Below, one piece after another: positions 1 to 10,983 of a stretch of 64,000 nt of DNA. Where the stretch lies: contig NC_033638.1 of the NCBI RefSeq assembly GCF_001540865.1, positions 4,973,849 through 5,037,848 on the forward strand, read 5' to 3'. The notes under the pieces were generated by a model that was not told where the DNA came from, searched no databases, and saw only the letters and a program-made list of their open reading frames with translations. The translations under genes were made by a program, and so were the position numbers. Origin of the DNA: Ananas comosus (Eukaryota; Streptophyta; Magnoliopsida; Poales; Bromeliaceae). Within the stretch, counting starts at the first letter, position 1. Every line of letters begins with the position of its first letter.

Positions 1-468
1 TTTCCTCTGAGTTCTGGGCTCAGGAAACCAAAGGGGAGGCGTGGGGTATCATATAGAGGTGCAACAATGCAAAAACACCCCTGCAGTTCGAACTGTTCGA
101 AAACTGCCAAAGTGTACCGGTACACGGGAAAGTGTACCGGTACAAATCCCACGAAAATGCAAACCCGAGGCTCGGGTTTGAAATTCGGCACAAGTGTACC
201 GGTACAGCCATCAAAAGTATACCGGTACAAAATGTGTACCGGTACAACCATCGACATGTCACCGGTTACACCTCGTGCAGAATGCAATCCGAGGGTAGGC
301 TAAGTCCAACTCTTTAGTGACCTTAGCGCTACATAAAAATACTACAATTCTCGGGATATGAGCCATAGGTCGGAACACTGTCTACGACCCTCCAGAAAGT
401 CTGGAATAAACTCAAAACACAAGTGAAACACTCGAACCTTGCTATTTGCGAAAGTCCAGTGTGTTACA
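1..468 (-). mobile_element. Partial Ty3/gypsy (Tekay-like) LTR, minus strand
   Basis: Read on the minus strand the segment begins TGTAACACACTGGAC at 468 and runs off the left edge of the window. The same start is seen at 41083 and 63539, with shared text (GGGTCG, GTTCCGACCTATGGCTC) in the 63539 copy. It holds a cluster of ACCGGT palindromes at about 115-260, several in the form GTACCGGTAC, and a TATA-like CTATATGATA on the minus strand near 48-58. The rest of the element is outside the window, so solo or paired status is unknown. Short reading frames here are chance. Confidence 0.8.
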
Positions 469-469
469 A

Positions 470-790
470 CTTTTCAGGGGGTAACCCATCCTAGGACTAC
501 TCTAGCCCTAGCAGCTTAACTCTCTTAACCTCTTGGGCCTAACCACTGCCCAAAATGTTGCAGTCGGGTTTAAAAACTCACAACCGCCTAGCAATATGAG
601 ACTTGTCTTACTAGCCTTAACCGATCCACCCCACTTCCCGGGAAGTCACCCATCCTAGAACTACTCTAGTTCTAGCACACTTAACCTTCTTAATCTTTTA
701 GGTCTAACCATCGCCCAACATGCTATAGCCTGGTTTAAAAGTTTTAGCTCTATTATATCTTATATATGACTACCTGATGCCTCACAGTTG
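470..790 (-). repeat. Degenerate TRIM-like LTR repeats, two tandem pieces
   Basis: Two related pieces (about 477-573 and 640-740) share ACCCATCCTAG, CTACTCTAG, a TTAACC stretch and CTAACCA(C/T)(T/C)GCCCAA. The same sequence recurs in the TRIM array at 38438-39483, especially 39045-39150. The tail TATATGACTACCTGATG matches the end of the second LTR type in that array. No primer-binding or polypurine site is clear here. Confidence 0.55.
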
Positions 791-1718
791 TCGAGGAATG
801 AAGGGAGGTAGTAATAAAGTTATAACTGCTCCTAGGTTATGTTATGACTGCTTCTAGGCTATATTATGGTTATTCATACTCCTCAAATGTGAGATATAAA
901 AAAGCATCTAGATTGATGTTTAGGTCTTCCTCAATAGATGTTTGTTCTCTTATATAGGATCTAAGCCCCTGATATTCATATCCGAACTTGTCTCTTTCAT
1001 TTGATGGCATTCATTTGAATTTTGAATGTTGAATATTTTAATTCGAATAAGCTTGCCTTATACTCTTCGAATAAGGGTTGCCGAACATGTTGCCAAAAGC
1101 AAAGCCAAAAACGAAACTAAAGCCGATGCATCCTTTGGCATAGCATCCTATCGAGGTCTAATTTTTGCGTTGAAGCCCTCTTCGACACCGCCACGTGTCC
1201 TCTCTATACTCATTTATAGTATTTATTTTTAGCGTCAACAAATATATTTAAAGAGTGAGTGTAAATCTTACATCTTATTTATTTGAAGATTAATATTTTT
1301 TATTAGTTTTATTAATTTTTCAATATAAAAAATAAAAGATAATTTTTACGTTCTTGGGTGGGTGGGCTTAAAATTTCACTCTACTTTTGTTCGTACGTAT
1401 AGCAATTTTCTCCAATTGGAGTAATTAATGTGTTGACACACATAATTAGTTTAATTAAGAGCATCGGTTACACTAACAAGCAATATCAACAGTCTATAAA
1501 AATAAATGGTGTAGTTCAATAGTTGTTAGCCCTAGGTTATAGCAAAAGTTCCTTGGGCATGCTAACAGACCCGCCGCAAGCACGGGGACATCCTACACAT
1601 ACAAAGCATAACACAACCTACAAGAGAATCTCATACACATATAATCATATATAAGAAAAATATGCAAGTAGATGTACTAGAACCAAATACAATTATGCTA
1701 TCACAACTACCACTATAC
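791..1718. other. Intergenic sequence, no gene recognised
   Basis: AT-rich unique-looking DNA. The one reading frame over 60 codons (1026-1232) has no recognisable domain and I treat it as chance. Confidence 0.5.
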
Positions 1719-1815
1719 TGTCACGCCCCGCAACCGCCAATTTGGTCGATTGGGGTACGCCAAACAAATGCCAATAGGTGGCAACGGAGCCCGTTTGCTA
1801 CCGATAGCATTCCAG
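1719..1815 (-). mobile_element. 3'-end fragment of a gypsy LTR, minus strand
   Basis: TGTCACGCCCCGCAACCGCC followed by ATTTGGTCGATTGGGGTACGCC matches the terminal part of the solo LTR at 5285 (TGTCACGCCCCGTGCCCCGC, ATTTGGTCGGGTTCGGGTACGCC). Only about 100 bp is preserved before the CT microsatellite. Confidence 0.55.
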
Positions 1816-1818
1816 CTC

Positions 1819-1819
<1 letters not shown>

Positions 1820-1868
<49 letters not shown>
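1820..1868. repeat. (CT)n microsatellite
   Basis: About 24 CT dinucleotides in a row, followed by TTTCTATATATATATG. The Ser-Leu and Arg-Glu repeat reading frames across it are artefacts of the microsatellite. Confidence 0.95.
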
Positions 1869-1872
<4 letters not shown>

Positions 1873-2284
1873 ATATATATATGCAGTATCAAATGACTAG
1901 CTTTCCAACATAGCCATGTAAACAATGGCTCAAGCATTAGAGTTCTACCACCTACTCATATATCATAAATAAATAAGGAATAACATACTAACATGGATAT
2001 TCATGCCAATTGAATATAAATGGAGAGCTAAAATATAAATAAGGAGACATAAAATTAGTTCACCACTTTCGGATACTAGCACCCACAATTGAACTCCAAA
2101 AATCGATTCCTTGATCACCCAAGCTCCCGCTGACTCCAAAGCAAGCCTAAACAAAGGGGTTTTATAGATCAATTCTCAACCAAAAATTCCCCTAACATTA
2201 CCACCTCTAAAACTCATGGCAAAACCATTAGTACTAGAGAAACCGTCCAAAAAATAACCCTAATATATATTTCTAAGCAATCAA
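1869..2284. other. Intergenic flank of the copia insertion, no gene seen
   Basis: AT-rich sequence with no recognisable coding content, directly abutting the ATCTT target duplication at 2285-2289. Confidence 0.5.
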
Positions 2285-2289
2285 ATCTT

Positions 2290-2609
2290 TGTTAGTTTAT
2301 AAGCTTGTTTATTTGTTTAATTTTATTTGTTTTGTTGAAAAATTGTGTATCTTATGAAAGGGTGTGTCCTTTTGTAAGATTGTGTCTTTTGGCTTAGGGC
2401 CATGCCCTTTAGTGAAGGGTTGTCTTTTTTCGTGAAGAGTTGCCTCATTTCATGCTCTATAAATAGAGGGCATGTAATTTGTTGTGTAGAGTGAAGTGTG
2501 GATCAAATTGTATTATTCAGTTGTAGTGTACTGAAGTTTAGTTTAATAAAGTTTGTTGTTCTAGTGTTAAATACTTTTTGTAGTTCCTTTTATTAATAGC
2601 CCACCAACA
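2290..2609 (+). repeat. 5' LTR of the copia element
   Basis: 320 bp, TG...CA ends, TATAAATA promoter box at 2458-2465 and an AATAAAG polyadenylation-like signal near 2543. It matches the 3' LTR at 10664-10983 with scattered substitutions. Confidence 0.95.
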
Positions 2610-2611
2610 TT

Positions 2612-2623
2612 TGGTATCAAAGC
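2612..2623 (+). promoter_or_regulatory. Primer-binding site of the copia element
   Basis: TGGTATCAAAGC begins 2 bp after the 5' LTR. It matches the plant initiator-Met tRNA 3'-end complement (TGGTATCAGAGC) with one change. Confidence 0.85.
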
Positions 2624-2645
2624 TAGAACGAAACTCTGTTGAAAA

Positions 2646-3433
2646 ATGGCCACACAACTTCTCCAAACTCAAATCCCAAAATTAGTAAAAGATAATTATG
2701 AGAATTGGTGCATTCAAATGAAAGCACTTCTCGGTTCTCAAGACCTTTGGGAATTAGTTAAAATTGGGTACCAAGAATACACAGAGCAAGAAGAAGCTGC
2801 ATTCATAATAGCCCGACGAAATGATTTGAAGGATTCAAGAAAGAAGGACAAGAGGGAGCTCTTCTATCTTTACCAAGCAGTAGACGAGTTGACGTTTGAA
2901 AAAATTGCCGAAGCAACTTCGAGCATAGCAGCATGGGATATTCTTGCCACCGTCTTTAAAGGAGATGACAAAGTAAAGCGGATTCGTCTACAAAAGCTTC
3001 GAGCGGAATTCGAAGCAATCCGAATGAAGGAGTCCGAAAGTGTCGCGGACTATGTTTCTCGCATTTTGGTAATTGCCAACCAAATGAAGCGAAATGGAGA
3101 AGAACTAAATGATGAACGAGTTGTAGAAAAGGTTCTTCGTTCCCTCACATCAAAGTTTGAGCATATTGTTGTCGCCATAGAAGAGTCAAAAGATATCAGT
3201 ACTCTTTCTATTGACCAATTGACAGTATCCCTCCAAGTGCATGAGCAAAGACTACAAAAGGTGTCTAAAGACAAGGCGACTAAGCAGGCTCTCAAGTCAA
3301 AATTGAAACTTGATAATAGAAAAGGCAAAAATCGTGGAGAAAATAATTATAATAGATATAAGAATCAAAAGAGATATAATAATGACCGACAGAATAGGAA
3401 CAACAGTGGTCACAATTCATGTCATGTATATGA
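2646..3433 (+). pseudogene. gag: copia Gag (UBN2/retrotran_gag domain), frame-broken
   Basis: The capsid-like Gag protein packages the retrotransposon RNA. The frame opens at ATG 2646, just after the primer site. Residues about 15-200 have the plant copia Gag pattern: NYENWCIQMKALL, then DLWELV, then AWDILATVF, and ESVADYVSRIL near residue 135. A lysine- and asparagine-rich basic tail follows (about residues 215-260). The zinc knuckle (C-YN-C-KKYD-H-YSKD-C, about 3500-3543) is not in this frame. It lies in the frame that continues into pol, so there is a frameshift at about 3415-3433. The 306-codon open frame ending at 3566 therefore has an out-of-frame tail. The family usually makes one Gag-Pol polyprotein. 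Confidence 0.9.
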
Positions 3434-5284
3434 CCAAAAAGAGGCGAACATAATAACAATCGCCCAGGGTCTTATGGTGGTACAAGATCAAACATACAAT
3501 GTTATAATTGTAAGAAATATGATCACTACAGCAAAGATTGCTGGCATAAGAATACTGAAAGAGTGAATCACTACATCGACAGCACTTTAGAAAATGAAGT
3601 TGCAGAAACAACACTATTACTTTCATGCCAAGATGAAGTAAAAGATCTAGAATATGTATGGTTTCTGGATTCCGGTGCTTCAAATCATATGTGTAGAAGG
3701 AAAGAACTATTTGTTGAAATGGATGAGAATATAGATGGCAATGTGAAATTTGGTGATTCATCCAAAGTACCTATTAAAAGAAAAGGAAAAATTATGTTTA
3801 CATCAAAGAATGGTGAAAAGGAATTCATCTCCAATATATACTATGTGCCCGAATTAAAGAGCAATATACTGAGTATCGGACAACTAATGGAGAAAGGATA
3901 TATCGTTCATATGGAAGGCTCTACTCTGACTTTGAAAGATAAGAAAGGCCAAATGATTACGAAAGTGCATATGTCGAAGAATCGAATGTTTCCTATAAAC
4001 ATAAAGTCAGAAATTGAAAGGTGCTACCACTCTGAATTTAAAGAAGAATCAAAATTATGGCATTTGAGGTACGGGCATTTAAATTACACTAGTTTAAATT
4101 TATTATCATCTAAAGGAATGGTACATGGTCTTCCTGTTATCAAACATTTAAATGCAATATGTGAAGGCTGTATAATTGGAAAACAAACAAGACTTCCTTT
4201 TATTAGTAACAAAACAAAATTTGCAACGAAATCTCTAAATTTAGTGCATATTGATATATGCGGTCCTCTTCCTGAGTCTCATGGAGGAAAAAAGAATTTT
4301 ATTACTTTTATTAATGATTGCACTAGAAAGATATGGATTTACTTTATCAAAGAGAAATCTACTGCATTTTCCACTTTTAAAAAATATAAGGCTTTGGTAG
4401 AAAGAAAAAGTGAAAACAAAATAAAAATATTGAGATCCGACAGAAGAGGAGAATACACTTCAAAAAAATTTAAAGATTACTGCAATAAAGAAGGTATTCA
4501 ACAGCAATTCACTACAGCATATAGTCCACAACAGAATGGTATAGCCGAGCGAAAATATAGAACCATTTTAGATATAACAAGAAGCACACTTAAAGAAAAA
4601 GCTTTGCCTAAGCCATTTTGGGTAGAAGCAGTTGCATGCGCAGTATATTTAATTAATAGAAGTCCAACTAAGAGTCTAAAGAATATGACACCGAAAGAAT
4701 GGTGGAGTGGATATAAACCTGGAGTTAAACATCTCAAGATATTTGGATGCATTGCTTATGCACAAATTTTCAAGGAGAAAAGAAAAAAGTTAGATGATCG
4801 ATGCGAAAAATATATCTTTACTGGTTATAGTGAGCATTCTAAAGCTTACAAACTCTATAATCCAATTACCAATAAAGTGATTATAAGTAGAGATGTTATA
4901 TTCGATGAAAATGCTATATGGAATTAGAATACGGAAGAAAAAGGAAAATGATTAATAGATCAGGAAATTGAAGAAACCGACAATGTGCCAACTGATAATG
5001 ACACTCCATCACCAATGACTCCAGCGTTAGCATTACCTGCTCCTTCATCATCAACTCCTTCAAGTTCATCAAGTCCAGTCAGATTCAGAAGACTTGAAGA
5101 TATATACAATGAAACGGATGTGATTGATAGTGAGAATTTACTTTGTTTACATCTTAACGAAGAACCATTAACTGTTGAAGAGGCTTTACAAAAGGATGTT
5201 TGGCGCACTGCAATGAATGAAGAAATTAAAGCAATAGAGAAAAATAAGACGTGGGAACTAACTTCACTTCCTTATAGGACATAA
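3434..5284 (+). pseudogene. pol: copia Pol part 1: zinc knuckle, protease, integrase, RT start
   Basis: This frame carries, in order, the Gag zinc knuckle (3500-3543), the aspartic protease active site (WFLDSGASNHM, about 3659-3691), the GAG-pre-integrase region (LWHLRYGHL with CEGCIIGKQ) and the integrase core. The core shows the catalytic triad in context: D in LVHIDICGP, D in LRSDRRGEY, E in NGIAERKYR. Its C-terminal part contains LKIFGCIAYA and SRDVIFDE. In-frame stops at 4925-4927 (TAG) and 4948-4950 (TGA) separate the integrase from the linker. The start of reverse transcriptase (EEALQKDVWRTAMNEEIKAI) is cut at 5284 by the solo LTR. The protein would act in the cytoplasmic virus-like particle and then at the chromosome. 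I cannot assign the copia lineage securely. Confidence 0.92.
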
Positions 5285-8200
5285 TGTCACGCCCCGTGCC
5301 CCGCCTATTTGGTCGGGTTCGGGTACGCCGACAGACCGCCGAACGGACAGAGTTTTCCCTGTACGTCCTAGGCGTCGCAATCAATACAATACAAAGGTTC
5401 CAACCAGGAACAGTACTCAACATACAGATTGCATAAGGAAGTATCAAAAACATAAATCCTAGCTATTACAAACATTCAACCCAAGTTATACATATCACAA
5501 TTTGCTTTTACATTCAACTTCCAAAATACAATCTAGATATTACAATTTATTACAACTTTGATACATCTTATTCTTTTCAAGTCCTATACCCCTAGGCTAT
5601 GCCGACACGGGGTATTGCTATCTCTGGTCTCTGGGGTAGGGCGCTATCTACAGAGCTACGCCCTTTCCTTGCGCCGTCGCGCCGCTCACGTGTGAACCTG
5701 TAACCCCCAAAACCACACGGGGGTGAGAACTATGTACATATAGTTCCCAGTGGGTATGGCCACCCAAGGGAAAAGCTCGACCCACCAGGTCCAAGGAGGC
5801 ACTGTAATCATGTTAGTCCAATAGATATCTACAAGTATTTTATGCAATATTAAAATACATGAATGTGCCTCAAAACATGCAACATGAAATTCATGCAACT
5901 ATGCAAGTAGATTAAATGGTTTTACTCTCTATCATTTGCCAATTTTTTATTGTTAGCCATACTTTACTACTTACAATACTTTCTTATTAACCACTGTTTA
6001 TTCTTAGCCATTCTTTACTCTTAGCTATTCTTTATTCTGTACTAAGGGTACTCACACCTTAACCATATTATGCTCATTTACCATTCTTTCCTAAGATTAC
6101 TCTTACCTTAATCACACTATGCCACTCGACTCGGTCTTAAGTTAGTCAACTGCGGATAATCCGCGCTCAGTCCGGCTCGAGGTGAAGGAACTCTCACATG
6201 CACCTCAGCCAACCACAACCTACCGCGCTCCATGACTTAGCCACCCGGCGGCGAAATCGTCGTACACGCCCAGCCATGGCTCAAGTCAACTGGTGATATG
6301 ATCCACAAACCAGCTTAACCATCCGGCGGCGAAATCATCGCACACGCCTCGACACCCCTCTCGGTGTGATCCATAAGTTCTGGGATTCCGAAATCCATTT
6401 CACATAGCTCAAGGGTTGGTCTTAACCCTATAGTGTCGACCTATCTAGGTCCAATGTCCTTTCCATCCTAGGTCCATTTGACCCTAGATTTAATGCTTTT
6501 ATCACATAACCTAGGTTTACATGGTTCTAGGTTCAATTCTCAACCTATGTTCTTTAAAACTAGGTTCAATGTCACTCTTGTCCAACCTATGTTTGTTAAT
6601 ACTAGGTTAAATGCCACACTTGTCCAGCCTAGGTTCACAACTCTAGGTTCAATGCTACTCGATCTACTTGACACTCTACTTGTAAACATCGAGTATCATA
6701 GTTTACACATTCTTATTTTCCAATGTCGCATTCTCTAATACCCCTAGAGTTATCAACCTATGTTCAACTCATGTGAATCAAGTATAATATACAACTTGCC
6801 AACTTGCATATTATCAAGCATTTTTATCTTATATCAATATGCATTTCATCTAGCATATATTACAACATGCACATCTCAATTAGCATTCTCTACAGCATGT
6901 CATTATGCATTCCGACTAGCATGTTCTTATAATGTTTACATGCATAGGCCATTTCTCTTATGTTCTCAAACTAGCATCATTCACATTATGTCATCATGCA
7001 TTCTTTGGTAGCCTACTTAGCATTCACCTCATGCATTCATATATTTACCACTAGCTACCACTATATGCATCAATATGAAATCATATTTTTCTTCGACATG
7101 AAGGCGATCTAGTCACTTCGGTGAGCACAACCGACCTCAAATCGCTTTCAGATTGCTTGTAGTCACATGCAATCGGCCTCCCGCGGCACCCGTTGCCCGG
7201 TTCGGCCCGAACTCGCACTCGACCACCAAACGGCCACCAATCCACAATCCGAAAATTAAAGGTCTATAACTTGATGCCACGATGCTCCGGATCCGTTCTC
7301 GTGATTTTTGGACGTTGCCTCGGCCCTCCGGGCGTAAATGAAGCCAAAACGTCTGTTTCTTCAATATCTTCGCATAGGCTCGACGAATTGCCGAACCGAC
7401 TTTGTCAACGCGTCGGAAATACCTTCAATTAGATTTACATAGGGTCAATTTACATTTAAATCCATCCATGACAAAAGCCCCAATTTTGGTGCCCTAACAA
7501 TGTCATTTAGCAATATATGCTAGATTGATCTCTTTGCTAAGCTAAAATAAACTTAGAATCATCTAGAAACTCATCTAGAACCATTACTAGGCCATTCAAA
7601 CCATTCGTCGGGCATTTAGAATAAACCCTAGCAAACCACCATGAGAGCTCTTGAAGCAACCATGGATTTCATGGTGTTCATGGCCTCTAAAGGGCTTCTC
7701 TACATATAAGAAGCTCAAATCCAAGAGTTCTAGGGTACAAAACCAAACCCTAGCCTAGATCTTACATGAAACCTTACCTTAACCCAAAGCTCTCCAAGCT
7801 ACACCTTGTAGGAGAGCCTCCAAACCTTTCAAAAGCTCCAATCTCCACTTGATCTCCTCCAAATCCACCTCTAACCCACCTTGGTAGAGGGCTTCTAGAG
7901 AGAGAGAGGAAGAGAAATGAGAGAGAAGATGAGTTCTCTGGTTGCTGTGAAGGGGAGAGGGTGTTGAGGTCATTTATAGGTTGCAACAATAGCAACTAGG
8001 CCCCCCAAAAGTCCATAATTGCAGCAGACCAACTTTTGCTGCCAGACCCAAAGTGTATCGATACAGGTTATGGTGTCACTGGTAACACGATCGCGCAGAG
8101 GCAAACCCGAGAGATGCTGTTCAGGTTTTATAAAAGTGTACCGGCACAGCCCTGATGTTGTACCGGTACAAAATGCCCAGACTGCAGTTTAGCACTTGTT

Positions 8201-8376
8201 CGACTTCTCTGTTGCGCCGAGCAATGCTAAAACCCTTCTAACTCTTTTAGAACTCACTTTTAACCCTTCCAACCTTGTTGGAATGTTAAATGGAACTTGT
8301 CGAACTATTTCTTTCGGGCACTTTGGCCAATTAGGCTAAGGTCCAATATATTCTACCGATGTTTCGGTATGTTACA
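5285..8376 (-). mobile_element. Solo LTR of a Tekay-like gypsy element, minus strand, inside copia pol
   Basis: A 3,092-bp insertion with TG...CA ends, flanked by CATAA on both sides (5280-5284 and 8377-8381). On the minus strand it begins TGTAACATACCGAAACATCG and ends GGGGCGTGACA, matching the 5' LTR at 57026-60343 throughout. It contains ACCGGT motifs near 8140-8170, a minus-strand TATA-like CTATAAATGA near 7970-7980, a CT-rich leader, and the conserved hairpin at 5724-5749. No internal region remains, so it is a solo LTR left by LTR-LTR recombination. Reading frames within it are not genes. Confidence 0.95.
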
Positions 8377-8381
8377 CATAA

Positions 8382-9819
8382 AGCCATTGGAGTAAGGTGG
8401 ATATATAAGATCAAGCACAGTGCTGATGGACAAATAATACAATATAAAGCCCGACTAGTCGCAAAGGGATATATACAAGAAAAAGGTGTAGACTATGAAG
8501 AAGTATTTGCACCAGTAGCCCGACTTGATACAGTGCGACTTATTCTTGCAATAGCTACTTATCATGGTTGGCAGGGACATCAAATGGATGTAAAATCGGC
8601 GTTTTCAAATGGTTTTCTTGAGGAAGAAGTTTATATTGAACAACCTCCTGGCTACAAAATAAAAAGTGCGGAAGATAAAGTTTACCATTTGAACAAAGCT
8701 TTGTATGGCTTAAAACAGGCTCCACGAGTTTGGAATACTCGTCTTGATAATTAACTTCAAAATATTGGATTTTGTAAATGTCCTTATGAGTATGCAACAT
8801 ATATCAAGAAAAATAAAAATAAAAAAGGAGATATTTTGATTATATGTGTGTATGTGGATGTCCTACTAATCACAGGATGTAGCAAAGAGGTGATAAATGA
8901 TTTTAAGAGTATCATGATAAAAGAATTTGAAACGACAGATTCAGAACTTATGTCATATTTTCTCGGTATTGTGGTGAAACAAGATGAAAACGGAATCTTT
9001 ATCACTCAAAAGAGATATGCTGAAAATATTTTGAAGAAATTCAAAATGGAAAATAGTAAAGAAATTAATACACCGATTGCACGTGGAACCAAACTCAGCA
9101 AAAGTGATACTGGAAAGAAAGTTAATTCTACTCTATTCAAAAGCCTAGTAGGAAGTCTTCGCTATTTAACAGTGAGTAGACCAGATATTATGTATGGAGT
9201 CAGATTAATCAGCTAATATATGAAAAATCCAATGGAATCGCACTGGCAAGTTGCAAAACGAATTTTGAGATATATAAAAGGTACCATTGGTCATGAATTA
9301 TATTATACAAAGTCAAAATAATTAAAATTACTTGGGTATACAGATAATGATTGGGCCGAAGATCAAGATGAAAGAAAAAGCACTACGGGGTACGTTTTTT
9401 TTATGGGTTCTACAGCTTTCACATGGAGTTCTAAAAAACAACAAATTGTCGCCTTACCAACGTGTGAGGCTGAATATGTTGCTGCAGCATCTGGAGATTG
9501 TGAAACAATATAGTTAAGAAACGTACTACAACAACTGGGCTATACCCAAAATTCTCCTACCCCAATATATATTGATAATAAATCAACCATCGAGTTATCT
9601 AAAAATCCAGTGCATTATGGGAGAAGTAAACATATAGACACAAGATATTATTTTCTTTGTAAAGAAGTAAAAAAAGGGCGAGTTGAATTAATTCATTGCC
9701 ACTCTGAGGAGCAGATAGCAAATATTTTCACCAAGCCGTTACAATTAGAAGTTTTTCAAAAATTTAGAGAAAAACATGAATACGAAAGTGGTAAAAATTT
9801 AAACGAATTAAAAATATAG
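8382..9819 (+). pseudogene. pol: copia Pol part 2: reverse transcriptase and RNase H
   Basis: The reading frame resumes exactly after the insertion with KAIGVRWIYKIKH, continuing the RT start at 5284. RT motifs follow: YKARLVAKGY, APVARLDTVR, HQMDVKSAF, LNKALYGLKQAPR. The catalytic box reads YVDV (8851-8862) instead of the usual YVDD, losing one metal-binding aspartate. RNase H shows YTDNDWAEDQDERKSTTGY and the terminal SKHIDTRYYF and IFTKPL motifs. The frame is constant but has stops at 8752-8754, 9214-9216, 9319-9321 and 9511-9513. The normal end is the TAG at 9817-9819. This copy could not make active RT. Confidence 0.93.
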
Positions 9820-10230
9820 ATATTGTCGGGTGTGGGACTTGAACCCATCACTAACAAAGCATACATTTTTTTTAGGTTGCTTCCTCTAACCATGCAAGCT
9901 ATGCAAACAAGTTATAATTGTTACAAAAAGTAATTAATATTATTGATGCATCATGTCGAATGTAATGATTGGAGAGTTGACTTGTTGACCACCGGTAGTT
10001 ATTAACCAATGGGTAGTAGACCGTTTTAAAATTTGAAAAGATGTGTCTTTTAAAATCTGAAAACGTGTGTCTTTTATATTGGAACATCTTATATTTGAAA
10101 GGGTGTGTCATTTACTTTTGAAAGCCTTTTCATGCCTATAAATAGTGAATGGAGAATTGATGTCTTTTACAAACAAGTTGATATTTAAACATTGGAGAAA
10201 AGAGAAATATGGAGAATAAAGTGATAGTGA
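9820..10230 (+). other. Spacer between pol and the extra ORF, with LTR-like U3 resemblance
   Basis: No coding content. From about 10020 it repeats the style of the element's own LTR: GTGTCTTTT blocks, GAAAGGGTGTGTCATTT, then CATGCCTATAAATAGTGAATGG. The real LTR has GAAAGGGTGTGTCCTTT and CATGCTCTATAAATAGAG. It may be a relic LTR or promoter acquired with the downstream ORF. Confidence 0.5.
10137..10144 (+). promoter_or_regulatory. Internal TATA-like box upstream of the extra ORF
   Basis: TATAAATA within CATGCCTATAAATAG. The same box in the two LTRs lies at 2458 and 10832. It is about 95 bp upstream of the extra ORF, a plausible core-promoter distance. Function is inferred only. Confidence 0.45.
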
Positions 10231-10646
10231 GTGTCCTACAAAAATTTACTTCAAGAATACTGTCAGAACATGAAAATGCCGCTACCACAATATCGCACTT
10301 ATCAAGGACCTATTCACGTTCCAGAATTTTATTCATTTGTCGAATTCAGAAATTTCACTTATATAGGTAATGTGAAAAAATCAAAAAAGAAGATGTGGCA
10401 CATTTTGCTTTTATGAGTACTGCAGGTATGGTTTCTCTTGATCAAAGAAATATTCATTTAGAGAAACTAGCAAAAAAATTTGGAAAAAGAAATATGGCAT
10501 TGAATTTGGAGAATAAATTCCTGGAGAATGCAATCAACGAGCAGGCCTCCAAAATTAGGAGTTTGATTTCAGATAAGATAGTCTTACAGGAAAGACTCCA
10601 AGATTATGAAGACGCAATCGAAGAAGACGTCGATAGTTTTGCATAA
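10231..10646 (+). pseudogene. Extra ORF: double-stranded-RNA-binding domain plus coiled coil, frame-broken
   Basis: An additional sense-strand reading frame between pol and the 3' LTR, about 138 codons. Residues 2-60 resemble a dsRNA-binding domain in family order: SYKNLLQEYCQ (helix 1), MPLPQYRTYQGPIHVPEF (GP-H loop and strand 1), VEFRNFTYIGN (strands 2-3), KSKK (helix-2 N-end basic residues). Helix 2 (KKEDVAHFAFMSTAGM) is in the next frame, so a frameshift lies in the A-run around 10375-10390. A charged, leucine-spaced segment follows (NIHLEKLAKKF to ERLQDYEDAIEEDVDSFA), probably a coiled coil, ending in TAA. There is no in-frame ATG before the domain. GTG stands at 10231 where a start could have been, preceded by stops, so this copy is decayed. 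Possible roles (RNA packaging, RNA-silencing suppression) are inference. The domain could also be a captured fragment of a plant DRB gene. Confidence 0.72.
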
Positions 10647-10663
10647 ACAAGCTTAAGGAAGAA
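10647..10663 (+). promoter_or_regulatory. Polypurine tract of the copia element
   Basis: AAGGAAGAA directly before the 3' LTR start, the expected plus-strand primer position. Confidence 0.75.
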
Positions 10664-10983
10664 TGTTAGTTTATAAGCTTGTTTATTTGTTTAATTTTAT
10701 TTATTTTGTTGAAAAGTTGTGTATCTTATGAAAGGGTGTGTCCTTTTGTAAGGTTGCGTCTTTTGGCTTAGGGTCATGTCCTTTAGTGAAGGGTGGTCTT
10801 TTTTCATGAAAAGTTGCGTCATTTCATGCTCTATAAATAGAGGGCATGTAATTTGTTGTGTAGAGTGAAGTGTGGATCAAACTGTATTATTCAATTGTAG
10901 TGTACTAAAGTTTAGTTTAATAAAGTTTGTTGTTCTAGTGTTAAATACTTTTTGTAATTCCTTTTATTAATAGCCCACCAACA
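10664..10983 (+). repeat. 3' LTR of the copia element
   Basis: 320 bp, same ends as the 5' LTR, TATAAATA at 10832-10839, followed by the ATCTT duplication at 10984-10988. Confidence 0.95.

Larger units (their letters stand above)
2290..10983 (+). mobile_element. Complete Ty1/copia retrotransposon with nested solo LTR
   Basis: The element is bounded by two near-identical 320-bp LTRs (2290-2609 and 10664-10983). Both begin TGTTAGTTTATAAGC, both end CCCACCAACA, and a 5-bp target duplication ATCTT lies on each side (2285-2289 and 10984-10988). The order is primer-binding site, gag, protease, integrase, reverse transcriptase, RNase H, an extra ORF, polypurine tract, 3' LTR. Integrase before reverse transcriptase is the copia order. 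About 3.1 kb of the length is a later solo-LTR insertion (5285-8376); without it the element is about 5.6 kb. The coding region has one frame break in gag and several stop codons, so this copy is inactive. The few differences between its LTRs suggest a fairly recent insertion, although pol has clearly decayed. Confidence 0.95.

Noticed and set aside
9827..9880. tRNA-like B box (GGTTCAAGTCCC on the minus strand) with a possible A box in the copia spacer
   Set aside because: No cloverleaf and no poly(A) tail or target duplication; at most a SINE relic.
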